A DNA stretch of 5,788 nt from Oceanospirillaceae bacterium. Lineage in GTDB: Bacteria; Pseudomonadota; Gammaproteobacteria; Pseudomonadales; Balneatricaceae. Position 1 is the first letter of the stretch, and each line of letters starts with the position of its first letter. The position numbers were made by a program, and so were the translations under genes. The stretch is from assembly GCA_003497765.1 (NCBI GenBank), contig DNNY01000064.1:1-5788 (forward strand), read 5' to 3'. This document shows, in pieces, positions 1 through 5,788 of this stretch. Below the pieces are notes generated by a model that saw only the letters and a program-made list of their open reading frames with translations, did no database searches and was not told where the DNA came from.

Positions 1-408
1 GGTGGTTGCCCCCATACGGCCATTCGTGAAGATGCATCCATGAACTTAGCGGCGGTGGAAACTCTAGCTGAGCGCCATAAAAATCTAGATATCGTCTTTG
101 TCGAAAGTGGGGGTGATAACTTAAGTGCGACCTTTAGTCCCGAATTAGCTGATATCACTATTTATGTAATTGATGTGGCAGAAGGGGAAAAAATTCCGCG
201 TAAAGGTGGCCCTGGTATTACCAAATCAGACTTATTAGTTATTAATAAAATCGACCTTGCCCCTTATGTAGGTGCTGATTTAAGTGTGATGGAATCGGAT
301 ACCAACCGCATGCGCCCAGAAAAGCCATGGGTATTTAGTAACCTAAAAGAGCATAAAGGTTTACCAGAGATAATCGAGTTTATTCGTCATCAGGGGATGC
401 TTGATTAG
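1..408 (+). CDS. ureG: Urease accessory GTPase UreG, C-terminal part (5' end outside window)
   Basis: UreG is a cytoplasmic SIMIBI-class GTPase. With UreF, UreD/UreH and UreE it loads nickel into the urease active site, using GTP hydrolysis. The reading frame is open from base 1, and the visible 135 residues match the UreG family almost continuously. The metal-binding Cys-Pro-His motif is at visible residues 3-5 (GGCPH), followed by [12 protein letters not shown], then [17 protein letters not shown] at 35-51. The guanine-specificity motif NKID is at 82-85, and the protein ends normally at GMLD. UreG is usually about 200-210 aa, so roughly 70 N-terminal residues, including the P-loop, lie upstream. 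The ATG at base 40 is internal (the Met of DASMNL) and is not the start. The visible part has no damage, so urease maturation is probably intact. ureG is often the last gene of a urease operon, which fits the convergent gene that follows. Confidence 0.97.
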   Translation, partial: GGCPHTAIREDASMNLAAVETLAERHKNLDIVFVESGGDNLSATFSPELADITIYVIDVAEGEKIPRKGGPGITKSDLLVINKIDLAPYVGADLSVMESDTNRMRPEKPWVFSNLKEHKGLPEIIEFIRHQGMLD

Positions 409-411
409 CCA

Positions 412-751
412 CTAGTCGCAAAAAAGTTCAACAAACTTAACACGGTGCTGCCCTGAGAAATACTTCTTAGGGTAGCGTTCAAGGTCATCAATATAGTTAC
501 TTGGTTTGCCTATTTTTTTATGGCTATTCAGGTAGATTAAACAATTAAATATATCTTTAATTATCTTCTTTTTTCTTCGGAATGGTGGTTTTTACCTCAT
601 CATCCTTTATCAATTTCTCTAATTCTTCCATGGACAAGTAGTCCATATCCCAATGGTTGCAAATATCATTACGAAACCTGGTGTGGTTTTTTTGGGTGGA
701 TTTAGATTTCTTACCATTAAAATAATCAAGTAACATCTTACTGATTTTCAT
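412..751 (-). pseudogene. Small lysine-rich protein of unknown function, apparently frameshifted
   Basis: The uninterrupted minus-strand reading runs from ATG at 751 to TAA at 557 (64 aa, MKISKMLLDYFNGKKSKS...). A Shine-Dalgarno AAGGA lies at 765-761, 9 bases before the ATG, so the start is credible. The product is basic and probably cytoplasmic, with no signal peptide or membrane segment. Just past the stop, another frame stays open to TAG at 414-412 and reads like protein (IYLNSHKKIGKPSNYIDDLE... to VKFVELFCD). Removing one base from the A6 run on the coding strand (T6 at plus 569-574) joins the two parts as ...TIPKKK-KIIKDIFN... into one protein of about 112 aa, ending 3 bases from the ureG stop. 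I read this as a gene broken by a single-base homopolymer insertion, or as a sequencing error at that run. The family is not recognised. The alternative is that only the 64-aa ORF is real. Confidence 0.55.
447..476 (+). terminator. Hairpin after ureG, possible transcript-end structure
   Basis: Bases 447-459 and 464-476 form a 13-bp stem around the 4-base loop ATAC (460-463). As plus-strand RNA all 13 positions pair, with two G-U wobbles. As minus-strand RNA the same two positions become A-C mismatches, so the structure favours the ureG transcript. It starts 38 bases after the ureG stop. No T-run follows, so it is not a classical intrinsic terminator. It may instead protect the 3' end. It also overlaps the 3' part of the minus-strand gene, so it could be incidental. 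Confidence 0.3.
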
Positions 752-765
752 GCTATTTTATCCTT

Positions 766-782
766 ACTATGGTTAACATAGT
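766..782. promoter_or_regulatory. Inverted repeat in the divergent gap, possible operator
   Basis: ACTATG (766-771) and CATAGT (777-782) are perfect 6-base inverted arms around GTTAA. The dyad lies between the predicted minus-strand transcription start and its ribosome binding site, and upstream of the glycosyltransferase pair. A regulator bound here could touch both directions. A related TTACTAT stretch recurs at 821-827. No regulator is encoded in the window, and arms this short can arise by chance in AT-rich DNA. Confidence 0.25.
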
Positions 783-803
783 GGTAATGGACTGGCGCAT
801 ATC

Positions 804-830
804 TAGACAACTTACAATTATTACTATAGG
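804..830 (+). promoter_or_regulatory. Weak candidate promoter for the glycosyltransferase operon
   Basis: TAGACA (804-809, five of six against TTGACA) is followed after a short 15-bp spacer by TATAGG (825-830, four of six against TATAAT). This is the best plus-strand sigma70-like pair I find in the gap. It would start transcription about 15 bases before the ATG at 852, so the leader would be very short. It overlaps the stronger minus-strand promoter candidate. Confidence 0.2.
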
Positions 831-850
831 TATAAAGCGAAGTATTTCAA
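823..850 (-). promoter_or_regulatory. Candidate sigma70 promoter for the small minus-strand gene
   Basis: Read on the minus strand, TTGAAA (850-845) and TATAGT (828-823) each match five of six consensus bases and are separated by 16 bp. Transcription would begin near 816, giving a leader of about 65 bases before the ATG at 751. That leader contains the dyad at 766-782 and the AAGGA ribosome binding site. The promoter abuts the glycosyltransferase start codon at 852, so the two genes are divergent from one compact region. Confidence 0.4.
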
Positions 851-851
851 T

Positions 852-2999
852 ATGCAGCAAAATATAACTGATTTTCAAATACCGCATTTAACTTATTCTT
901 CACCCCAAATGGCGCACAGGTTAATTGCGGACCTACAGGCATCTGCTGAACGGCTCGACTTACAGGTTATGCTTAATAGCGCTGCTTTATTAGCTAAATT
1001 TGCCAAACACTCAATAAACACCCAAGCGTTACTTGCTGCCTTAATAATCATGGCAGAGGAAGATGCTCTGGCAAGCTTGCTTGCTATTGAGGTAATTGCT
1101 GAGATACCGCAAGTAGAAGCCAGTAAGGTACTGCTTGATTATTTATCTCATGCCGACCCTAGCGTGCGACGGCAGGCAACATGGAAGTTGGCACAGCGAC
1201 CACCGATTCTGGAAGCTTTGCCTGGGCTTTTTAATCAGCTTTGTGTGGGTGGCATGGATACCATGCATGCCCATCAAACCTTGTCACACTGGGCACATTT
1301 TCAACCAGCGCTTATTACACGGTTATTAATTGAGGCCCTTGCCGTTAATGATAGCCTCACTGAACGTGCGCGGTTAGTAGACCTTTTGGGGGTTTTGCAC
1401 ACTACTAAGGCCAATACTGCCCTAGCAAATATAGCGACTGATCAGCAAGAGGCCTTGCCTGTGCGTCTGGCTGCTATCAGTGCAATGGGAAGCCATAAGG
1501 GCAAATTTGTTGGCTTATTACCACAATTGCTTAAGGATGATACGGCCATAGGGGTTTATGCCCAGCTAGCATTGTTTGACCATCAATCTAGCTATAAAAA
1601 AGCGTCTAGTGCCGAAGCTAATCAGTTACGTATTTGCCAGATGTCTTTGGCTAATGTTGATAGCACTTTAAGTGCTGGTGGTTGTGGGGACACAGGAGGT
1701 GTGGCTAGTCTTTTAGTTTCCCTTGGAGAGTCATTGGTCAAGCAACCAGAAATACATCAGGTGCTGACCCTAGGGCTTGGTGATGGTGATAAAGCCCTCG
1801 CTAGCTTGCAGCAAGAAGATAAACAACCATTAACCTATGCTGCTATTAATGTGGGATATGAGGCATTATCTATAAATGGTGCTAACGCTTGGGAGCATCT
1901 GCCTACGATTAAACGCGGCATAAGGCGGGCGCTGGGTAATTTTGGTGGCGTCGATGTGTTGCACTTAAGAATGCTTGATGTAGCTACTTTGGCTGCCGCT
2001 GAGGTTGCCCATAGTTTGTCGATTCCCGTTTGTTTTAGTTTTGCTCCAGATCCCCATAATGTGTTGCATTCTCTTAGGTCGAGTGAACAGCTTGATCGCC
2101 AGACTTTTATGAGCGTTGAGGCGACACAAAATCTTTGGTATCGGGGGCGCATGCTGGAGCGAATGGTCAAACAAGCCAAACAGTTAGCAGTGTTTCCACA
2201 GCCGCGCAGCCAGTCAATTTTACATTCGTTATCGCCGTCACCAGCAATTCAAGATCAGCCTGTGATGACTATTGCTGAAGGCATTGATTTAGCCTTGCTG
2301 GATAAGGTAAAGGCAGTATATCAAGACTCCCAGCAACACAATAAACACACTATTATTCAGGATTTACAGCATCGCATAGACCCCAATCGTCGGCATTTAC
2401 CTATCTTACTTAGTGTAGGGCGGATGCACCCTGGTAAAGGTATGGCTCGTATTGTTGAGGCATGGGCTAAAGATTCAGATCTATATAACACCTGCAATCT
2501 GGTGATTGCTGGTGGGGATATAACTAATCCAACAGCCATCGAGAAAGCTGTTATGGCAGAAATAGATGGCCTTGTTGCCCTAGATGATGACCGTCGCTCA
2601 GGTTTGATTTTACTTGGTGGCCGACCTAGGGCAGATATTGCCCTGTTAATGGTAGCGGCTGTCGAGGGATTGCCTGGATATTGGGCAGAGGGTGGTATCT
2701 ATGTTGATGGTGCCTTAAAAGAGGAATTTGGTTTACCACTGCTCGAAGCCTTGGCGACTGGTTTAGTCGTGGTTGCCCCAAGTACAGGCGGACCGCCCAC
2801 CTATGTTGCTCATGATGATACGGGTATTTTGGTAGCGCCGGATGATGACCTAGGCCAAGCCATCCACCATGGCTTTAACCTAGTCACGCGCCCAGATAGG
2901 AAAAGTAGGGCACTGCACAAGGTGGAGGAGCACTACACCATTGGCAATATGGCAAAAAAATTGACGAGATTATATCTTCACGAGCGAAATAACCTATGA
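852..2999 (+). CDS. HEAT-like repeat / GT4 glycosyltransferase fusion, sucrose-phosphate-synthase-like
   Basis: This 715-aa protein is predicted to be a soluble, retaining GT-B glycosyltransferase using a nucleotide-sugar donor; its acceptor is unknown. Residues about 30-245 are amphipathic helical repeats of HEAT/armadillo type (for example around SHADPSVRRQATWKLAQ and ALPVRLAAISAMGSHKGK), usually a protein-binding scaffold. The GT4 part follows. DTGGVASLLVSLGESL at about 280-295 resembles the DTGG opening of sucrose synthases and sucrose-phosphate synthases. SVGRMHPGKG at 521-530 carries the donor-phosphate Arg524 and Lys529. KEEFGLPLLEALATG at 623-637 gives the E-x7-E pair Glu624/Glu632, followed by STGGPP. 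The usual PPG-D turn reads AEGID at 475-479. There is no signal peptide or membrane helix. The start has only a weak GAAG ribosome binding site at 839-842, and the frame has no earlier start after the stop at 804-806. The gene overlaps the next by 4 bases. The GT4 assignment is firm; sucrose phosphate synthesis itself is not shown. Confidence 0.9.
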   Translation: MQQNITDFQIPHLTYSSPQMAHRLIADLQASAERLDLQVMLNSAALLAKFAKHSINTQALLAALIIMAEEDALASLLAIEVIAEIPQVEASKVLLDYLSHADPSVRRQATWKLAQRPPILEALPGLFNQLCVGGMDTMHAHQTLSHWAHFQPALITRLLIEALAVNDSLTERARLVDLLGVLHTTKANTALANIATDQQEALPVRLAAISAMGSHKGKFVGLLPQLLKDDTAIGVYAQLALFDHQSSYKKASSAEANQLRICQMSLANVDSTLSAGGCGDTGGVASLLVSLGESLVKQPEIHQVLTLGLGDGDKALASLQQEDKQPLTYAAINVGYEALSINGANAWEHLPTIKRGIRRALGNFGGVDVLHLRMLDVATLAAAEVAHSLSIPVCFSFAPDPHNVLHSLRSSEQLDRQTFMSVEATQNLWYRGRMLERMVKQAKQLAVFPQPRSQSILHSLSPSPAIQDQPVMTIAEGIDLALLDKVKAVYQDSQQHNKHTIIQDLQHRIDPNRRHLPILLSVGRMHPGKGMARIVEAWAKDSDLYNTCNLVIAGGDITNPTAIEKAVMAEIDGLVALDDDRRSGLILLGGRPRADIALLMVAAVEGLPGYWAEGGIYVDGALKEEFGLPLLEALATGLVVVAPSTGGPPTYVAHDDTGILVAPDDDLGQAIHHGFNLVTRPDRKSRALHKVEEHYTIGNMAKKLTRLYLHERNNL

Positions 3000-4255
3000 C
3001 GCTATTGGTTATCAGCCCGGATTTTATTTCTCATTACCGTCCTTTAGCTGCCGTTGCTCGGGTAGCTAAATTAGCTGGCAATCGCGTGGTATTTGCGACT
3101 GGTAAAAATATGGCACCCTACGTTGAGGCCGAAGGTTTTGAATGGACTTTACTAACCTTAAGTGACACTAGTAATAGTGGTATTGCCAAGCAAAATCCAT
3201 CCATTAAACGCTTTCTTGATGCGACTAAGGAAGGGCCCATAGCTGCCTTGCGCTGTCAGGCCTCAGAACGAGAAGCTGATTTGTTGTGGCAACCTGTAGC
3301 TGTGGCAAAGCGTATTGCAGAGCTATGTGAGGTATTGGATCCCGATGATATTTTGGTAGATCAGGTGTCCTTTGGTTCGACCTTAGGGGTCTATGCCACG
3401 GGTAGACCTTTTACCACTCTAGTGCCAGGCCACCCAAGTCAGCTACCAGTGGGGGCGGAGCATTATGGTATGCCAGCTATTTGGCCACAATCTATCTTGC
3501 CTGAGCCGCAAGAACTTGCTGACCTTGCAGCGATTACAGATAGAGTAGCCAAGGCATTTACCCACAACTGGAATCAGGCACTGGCGGCAGTTGCCCCCCA
3601 CATGAAGCCTGTCGACAATGCTTTTCGAGTCCATGGCCAGCAGGTTTTATATAATAGTTCTGCAATCTACTGCGCACCTGAAAGGCTGCCATTGCTGCCG
3701 AAAAACCATCAGTTTATTGGTCCTCTGGTGCGTGAGGAAGCATTAACCGAAGACATGGAAAGGTGGTTAGATCATGGCGATGATGTGCCCAAGATTTATG
3801 TGGCGTTTGGGACCTTTTTGTCCCATCGTTCTGAAGTGCTAAAGACCATAGCTCAAGCCCTTAAACGCATTGATGCCCGTGTGGCTATGGCTATTGGCGC
3901 CAATGATAAGGCCTTATTTGAGCCCATTCCTGATAGCTGGCTGGTGGCTTCTAGCTTGCCCCAAGTAGGGCTGTTATCAGGCTGTGATTTGGTTATTCAT
4001 CACGGTGGTAATAATAGTGTTCAGGAAGCCTTGGCTATGGGGGTTCGTCAAATAATTATGCCATTTTCTACAGATCAGTTTGCCAATGCAGCCGACTTGG
4101 AGCGTGTGGATCAGTGTCAGGTGTTTTCACCAAACCATATACAGCCGCAGGAATTGGCAAACACTATTAAGTTGCAGTTGGCCCTGCCTCGGCCTAAAAA
4201 GTTAGCCTCACCTAAGATTAAGGGGGCTAGTTTGGGTTGTTTTGCTTTAGCTTAA
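2996..4255 (+). CDS. GT1 family glycosyltransferase (UGT/MGT-like)
   Basis: This 419-aa GT-B enzyme of the UDP-glycosyltransferase/macrolide-glycosyltransferase group would move a sugar from a nucleotide donor, with inversion, to a small-molecule or lipid acceptor. His13 in PDFISHYRPLAAVARVAKLAG sits where the family has its catalytic histidine. The acceptor-side half runs to about 240. The donor half has PKIYVAFGTFL at 265-275, ASSLPQVGLLSGCDLVIHHGG at 318-338, and the donor-binding stretch NNSVQEALAMGVRQIIMPF with DQFANA at 360-365. No transmembrane segment or signal peptide is seen, so it is cytoplasmic. The start ATG shares ATGA with the upstream stop and has no strong ribosome binding site of its own, which implies translational coupling. 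The C-terminus after about 395 is short and Lys-rich for the family; the other two frames there are closed by stops, so I see no simple frameshift. The acceptor cannot be read from the sequence. Confidence 0.9.
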   Translation: MTLLVISPDFISHYRPLAAVARVAKLAGNRVVFATGKNMAPYVEAEGFEWTLLTLSDTSNSGIAKQNPSIKRFLDATKEGPIAALRCQASEREADLLWQPVAVAKRIAELCEVLDPDDILVDQVSFGSTLGVYATGRPFTTLVPGHPSQLPVGAEHYGMPAIWPQSILPEPQELADLAAITDRVAKAFTHNWNQALAAVAPHMKPVDNAFRVHGQQVLYNSSAIYCAPERLPLLPKNHQFIGPLVREEALTEDMERWLDHGDDVPKIYVAFGTFLSHRSEVLKTIAQALKRIDARVAMAIGANDKALFEPIPDSWLVASSLPQVGLLSGCDLVIHHGGNNSVQEALAMGVRQIIMPFSTDQFANAADLERVDQCQVFSPNHIQPQELANTIKLQLALPRPKKLASPKIKGASLGCFALA

Positions 4256-4318
4256 GCAGTTAGGTTGGGTGCTTTCAAAAAATGATTGTTCACTAATATT
4301 GTTTATGGGGTTGTTAAG

Positions 4319-4347
4319 TTAACTTTATGTTGTTTTATGACTATATT
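4319..4347 (+). promoter_or_regulatory. Candidate promoter for the DUF411-acuI unit
   Basis: TTAACT (4319-4324) and TATATT (4342-4347) are separated by 17 bp, with about four and five of six consensus matches. Transcription would start near 4354, leaving a leader of about 48 bases. The gap 4256-4401 has no ORF of interest and no convincing terminator after the glycosyltransferases. A 10-base perfect palindrome, AAGTTAACTT (4316-4325), overlaps the -35 element and could be an operator. Confidence 0.35.
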
Positions 4348-4388
4348 TAGTTATGGCTAATACTTGTTATTTATCACCATATATAATG

Positions 4389-4395
4389 AAAGGGG
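4389..4395 (+). promoter_or_regulatory. Ribosome binding site that fixes the DUF411 start
   Basis: AAAGGGG lies 6 bases before the ATG at 4402, an ideal spacing. The in-frame TTG at 4396 abuts this site directly and cannot be served by it, so translation starts at 4402. Confidence 0.75.
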
Positions 4396-4401
4396 TTGCA
4401 G

Positions 4402-4905
4402 ATGTATAGAATTAATTTAATTAAGTTCTCCCTGATTGCCAGCTTGATGGCTGTATTGATAAGTTGCTCAGATGACTCTCTCAAGTATGCTGAGACTTCG
4501 CTGGCGATTGATCCAGTTATGACTGTATATAAAAGCCCTACTTGTGGTTGTTGTGGCGCTTGGGTTGAGCATGCACAAGCAGCTGGCTTTCAAACATTAG
4601 TTGAGCACCCAGATGATCTTGATGCAATTAAGCAACAATTGGGCATTACCAATCGTTATCGCTCATGTCATACTGCGGTCTACAAAGATTTTGTATTTGA
4701 AGGCCATATCCCGGCTAAATTTATTCAGCAGTTTATTGCTAATCCGCCAGCCAATGCCATTGGTTTGGCAGTGCCGGGCATGCCTTTAGGTAGCCCTGGT
4801 ATGGAGGTAGAGGATAGATTTAACCCTTATACCATTTATCAGGTAAATGCTGATGGAGAGCCCACTGTCTTTGCCATGATAGATAATATGGCTGATCAAT
4901 ATTAA
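4402..4905 (+). CDS. DUF411 metal-binding lipoprotein (CxCC), CopG-like
   Basis: This 167-aa exported protein belongs to the DUF411 family, whose characterised members (CopG) bind copper clusters in the periplasm and are linked to copper resistance. The N-terminus MYRINLIKFSLIASLMAVLIS is a signal peptide ending in the lipobox LISC, with Cys22 as the lipidated residue. Ser at +2 predicts outer-membrane sorting. The mature domain has the metal motif C-G-C-C (Cys48, Cys50, Cys51) in a thioredoxin-like setting (VYKSPTCGCCGAWVEH), then SCHTA (Cys89, His90), GHIPA at 101-105 and a Met-containing PGMPLGSPGME at 125-135. These are the expected family landmarks in order, at normal length. No copper efflux or CopA/CopB gene is visible nearby. 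The next gene follows after 30 bases with no terminator, so both may be on one transcript. The family call is firm; copper as the ligand is inferred from relatives. Confidence 0.93.
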   Translation: MYRINLIKFSLIASLMAVLISCSDDSLKYAETSLAIDPVMTVYKSPTCGCCGAWVEHAQAAGFQTLVEHPDDLDAIKQQLGITNRYRSCHTAVYKDFVFEGHIPAKFIQQFIANPPANAIGLAVPGMPLGSPGMEVEDRFNPYTIYQVNADGEPTVFAMIDNMADQY

Positions 4906-4935
4906 TAAGTATTCAGCTATGGGAATTATAAAAAC

Positions 4936-5788
4936 ATGCAAGCCATACTGATTACAAATAAAAACGATGATTATCAAGCCCAATTAACTGAGGTTGATGC
5001 GGGACAATTACCAACTGGTGATGTAACTGTCAAAGTAGACTATTCCACCCTTAACTTTAAAGACAGTTTAGCCATTACTGGCACATCACCCGTAGTGCGG
5101 CAATTTCCCATGGTGCCAGGTGTGGATTTAGCTGGGGTGGTAGAAAGCTCTTTAAATCCTGAATTTGCCGTCGGTGAACGCGTTATGGTGAATGGTTTTG
5201 GTTTGGGCGAGTTGCACTGGGGTGGTTTGGCCCAACAGGCCTGTGTACAAAGTGATTGGTTGACCCCTATACCTGCAGAGTTAACCAGTAAACAGGCTAT
5301 GGCCATAGGTACAGCAGGCTATACGGCTATGTTATGTGTATTGGCACTAGAACAACATAATGTGACACCAGAGCAGGGTGAAATACTGGTAACGGGTGCT
5401 GCAGGTGGTGTGGGCAGTGTAGCCATTGCACTGTTAGCGAAACTGGGCTTTAGTGTGGTGGCTTCCACTGGCCGTGTCGATGAAGCTGATTATTTGCATC
5501 GTTTGGGGGCTGTGGAGGTTATGGACCGCGCTCAATTAGGTGCCAAAGGTAAGCCGTTAGGTAAAGAGCGTTGGGCCGGTGTTATTGATACCGTGGGTAG
5601 CCATACTTTAGCTAATGCTTGTGCCACTACCAAGAGTGATGGGGTGGTGGCTGCCTGCGGTTTAGCCCAAGGCTTTGATTTTCCAGCAACGGTAATGCCT
5701 TTTATTTTGCGTGGTATTACTTTAGTGGGAATTAATAGTGTTTATCGCTCAACAGCCAATCGAATGCTCGCATGGCAAAGGCTGGTTA
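4936..5788 (+). CDS. acuI: AcuI/YhdH-type NADPH-dependent acryloyl-CoA reductase-like enzyme, 3' end cut off
   Basis: This is the first 284 residues of a zinc-independent medium-chain dehydrogenase/reductase of the AcuI/YhdH group. These cytoplasmic enzymes reduce acryloyl-CoA to propionyl-CoA with NADPH, and in marine bacteria this clears toxic acryloyl-CoA from DMSP-type metabolism. Visible landmarks are the quinone-oxidoreductase-like STLNFKDSLAITG at 37-49, FPMVPGVDLAGVV at 57-69, GELHWGGLAQQA at 91-102 and GTAGYTAMLCV at 125-135. The NADPH-binding glycine motif GAAGGVG is at 154-160, followed by VAACGLAQGF at 238-247. The catalytic-zinc ligand pattern of alcohol dehydrogenases is absent, as expected. 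Relatives are about 325 aa, so roughly 40 residues are missing beyond the window. The start ATG has only a weak GGGA upstream (4921-4924 region). The group assignment is strong; the substrate is inferred from the family. Confidence 0.93.
   Translation, partial: MQAILITNKNDDYQAQLTEVDAGQLPTGDVTVKVDYSTLNFKDSLAITGTSPVVRQFPMVPGVDLAGVVESSLNPEFAVGERVMVNGFGLGELHWGGLAQQACVQSDWLTPIPAELTSKQAMAIGTAGYTAMLCVLALEQHNVTPEQGEILVTGAAGGVGSVAIALLAKLGFSVVASTGRVDEADYLHRLGAVEVMDRAQLGAKGKPLGKERWAGVIDTVGSHTLANACATTKSDGVVAACGLAQGFDFPATVMPFILRGITLVGINSVYRSTANRMLAWQRLV

Noticed and set aside
557..580. Programmed frameshift at the A6 run in the minus-strand gene
   Set aside because: The run is not in the A-AAA-AAG phase used for -1 slippage, and joining the frames needs a +1 (or -2) shift, so a simple one-base insertion is likelier.
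557..751. Small minus-strand protein as an N-terminal fragment of a tyrosine recombinase
   Set aside because: The SKSTQKNHTRFRNDI stretch loosely recalls integrase core-binding domains, but the reconstructed protein ends at about 112 aa with no catalytic domain, and no attachment-site repeats are seen.
1835..2179. Minus-strand open frames (114 aa and others) inside the GT4 gene
   Set aside because: They lie opposite a long gene with clear motifs, have no family resemblance, and are explained as shadows of its codon pattern.
4240..4300. Terminator after the GT1 gene
   Set aside because: GCTTAAGC is a bare palindrome with no loop, and the nearby run is of A rather than T on the transcript strand, so no intrinsic terminator can be supported.
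4382..4387. Perfect TATAAT as a -10 box for the DUF411 gene
   Set aside because: Transcription would start at about 4394, inside the ribosome binding site, and there is no -35 at a workable spacing (TTGTTA at 4364-4369 is only 12 bases away).
4396..4401. TTG start two codons upstream for the DUF411 protein
   Set aside because: It abuts the AAAGGGG ribosome binding site, leaving no spacing, while the ATG at 4402 is 6 bases away.
5040..5306. Minus-strand 88-aa open frame inside acuI
   Set aside because: It is antisense to a strongly conserved AcuI/YhdH reading frame and shows no protein-like motif.

Overview
The window looks like a chromosomal stretch of a marine-type gammaproteobacterium of moderate GC. 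The UreG C-terminus, the AcuI/YhdH reductase and the DUF411 protein all read like gammaproteobacterial versions. This placement rests on remembered family sequences, not on a search. No rRNA, tRNA, CRISPR array, insertion sequence or attachment site is visible.

Layout. (1) Bases 1-408 hold the 3' end of ureG, the urease GTPase chaperone, with its 5' end outside the window. (2) Bases 412-751 on the minus strand hold a small lysine-rich gene of unknown function, convergent with ureG. It appears broken by one extra base in a T6 tract (A6 on the coding strand) at 569-574. The reconstructed product is about 112 aa. (3) Bases 752-851 form a divergent regulatory gap with a good minus-strand promoter candidate, a 6-bp dyad and a weak plus-strand promoter candidate. 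(4) Bases 852-4255 hold two overlapping glycosyltransferase genes. The first is a 715-aa protein with an N-terminal HEAT-like helical region and a C-terminal GT4 domain resembling sucrose-phosphate synthase. The second is a 419-aa GT1 (UGT/MGT-like) enzyme that starts inside the stop of the first (ATGA). (5) Bases 4256-4401 are an AT-rich gap with a promoter candidate. (6) Bases 4402-4905 encode a DUF411 lipoprotein with a CxCC motif. (7) Base 4936 to the window end encodes the first 284 residues of an AcuI/YhdH-type quinone oxidoreductase-like enzyme, cut by the window edge.

How the genes work together. The two glycosyltransferases are almost certainly translationally coupled and probably act in sequence or as a complex on one acceptor. 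No polysaccharide export, polymerase or sugar-nucleotide gene lies beside them, so the acceptor is unknown. They sit between urease and housekeeping-type genes like an accessory insertion, together with the damaged minus-strand gene. DUF411 and acuI are 30 bases apart on the same strand and are probably co-transcribed, but no shared pathway is evident. The HEAT-GT4 plus GT1 pair is the best candidate here for an undescribed system.
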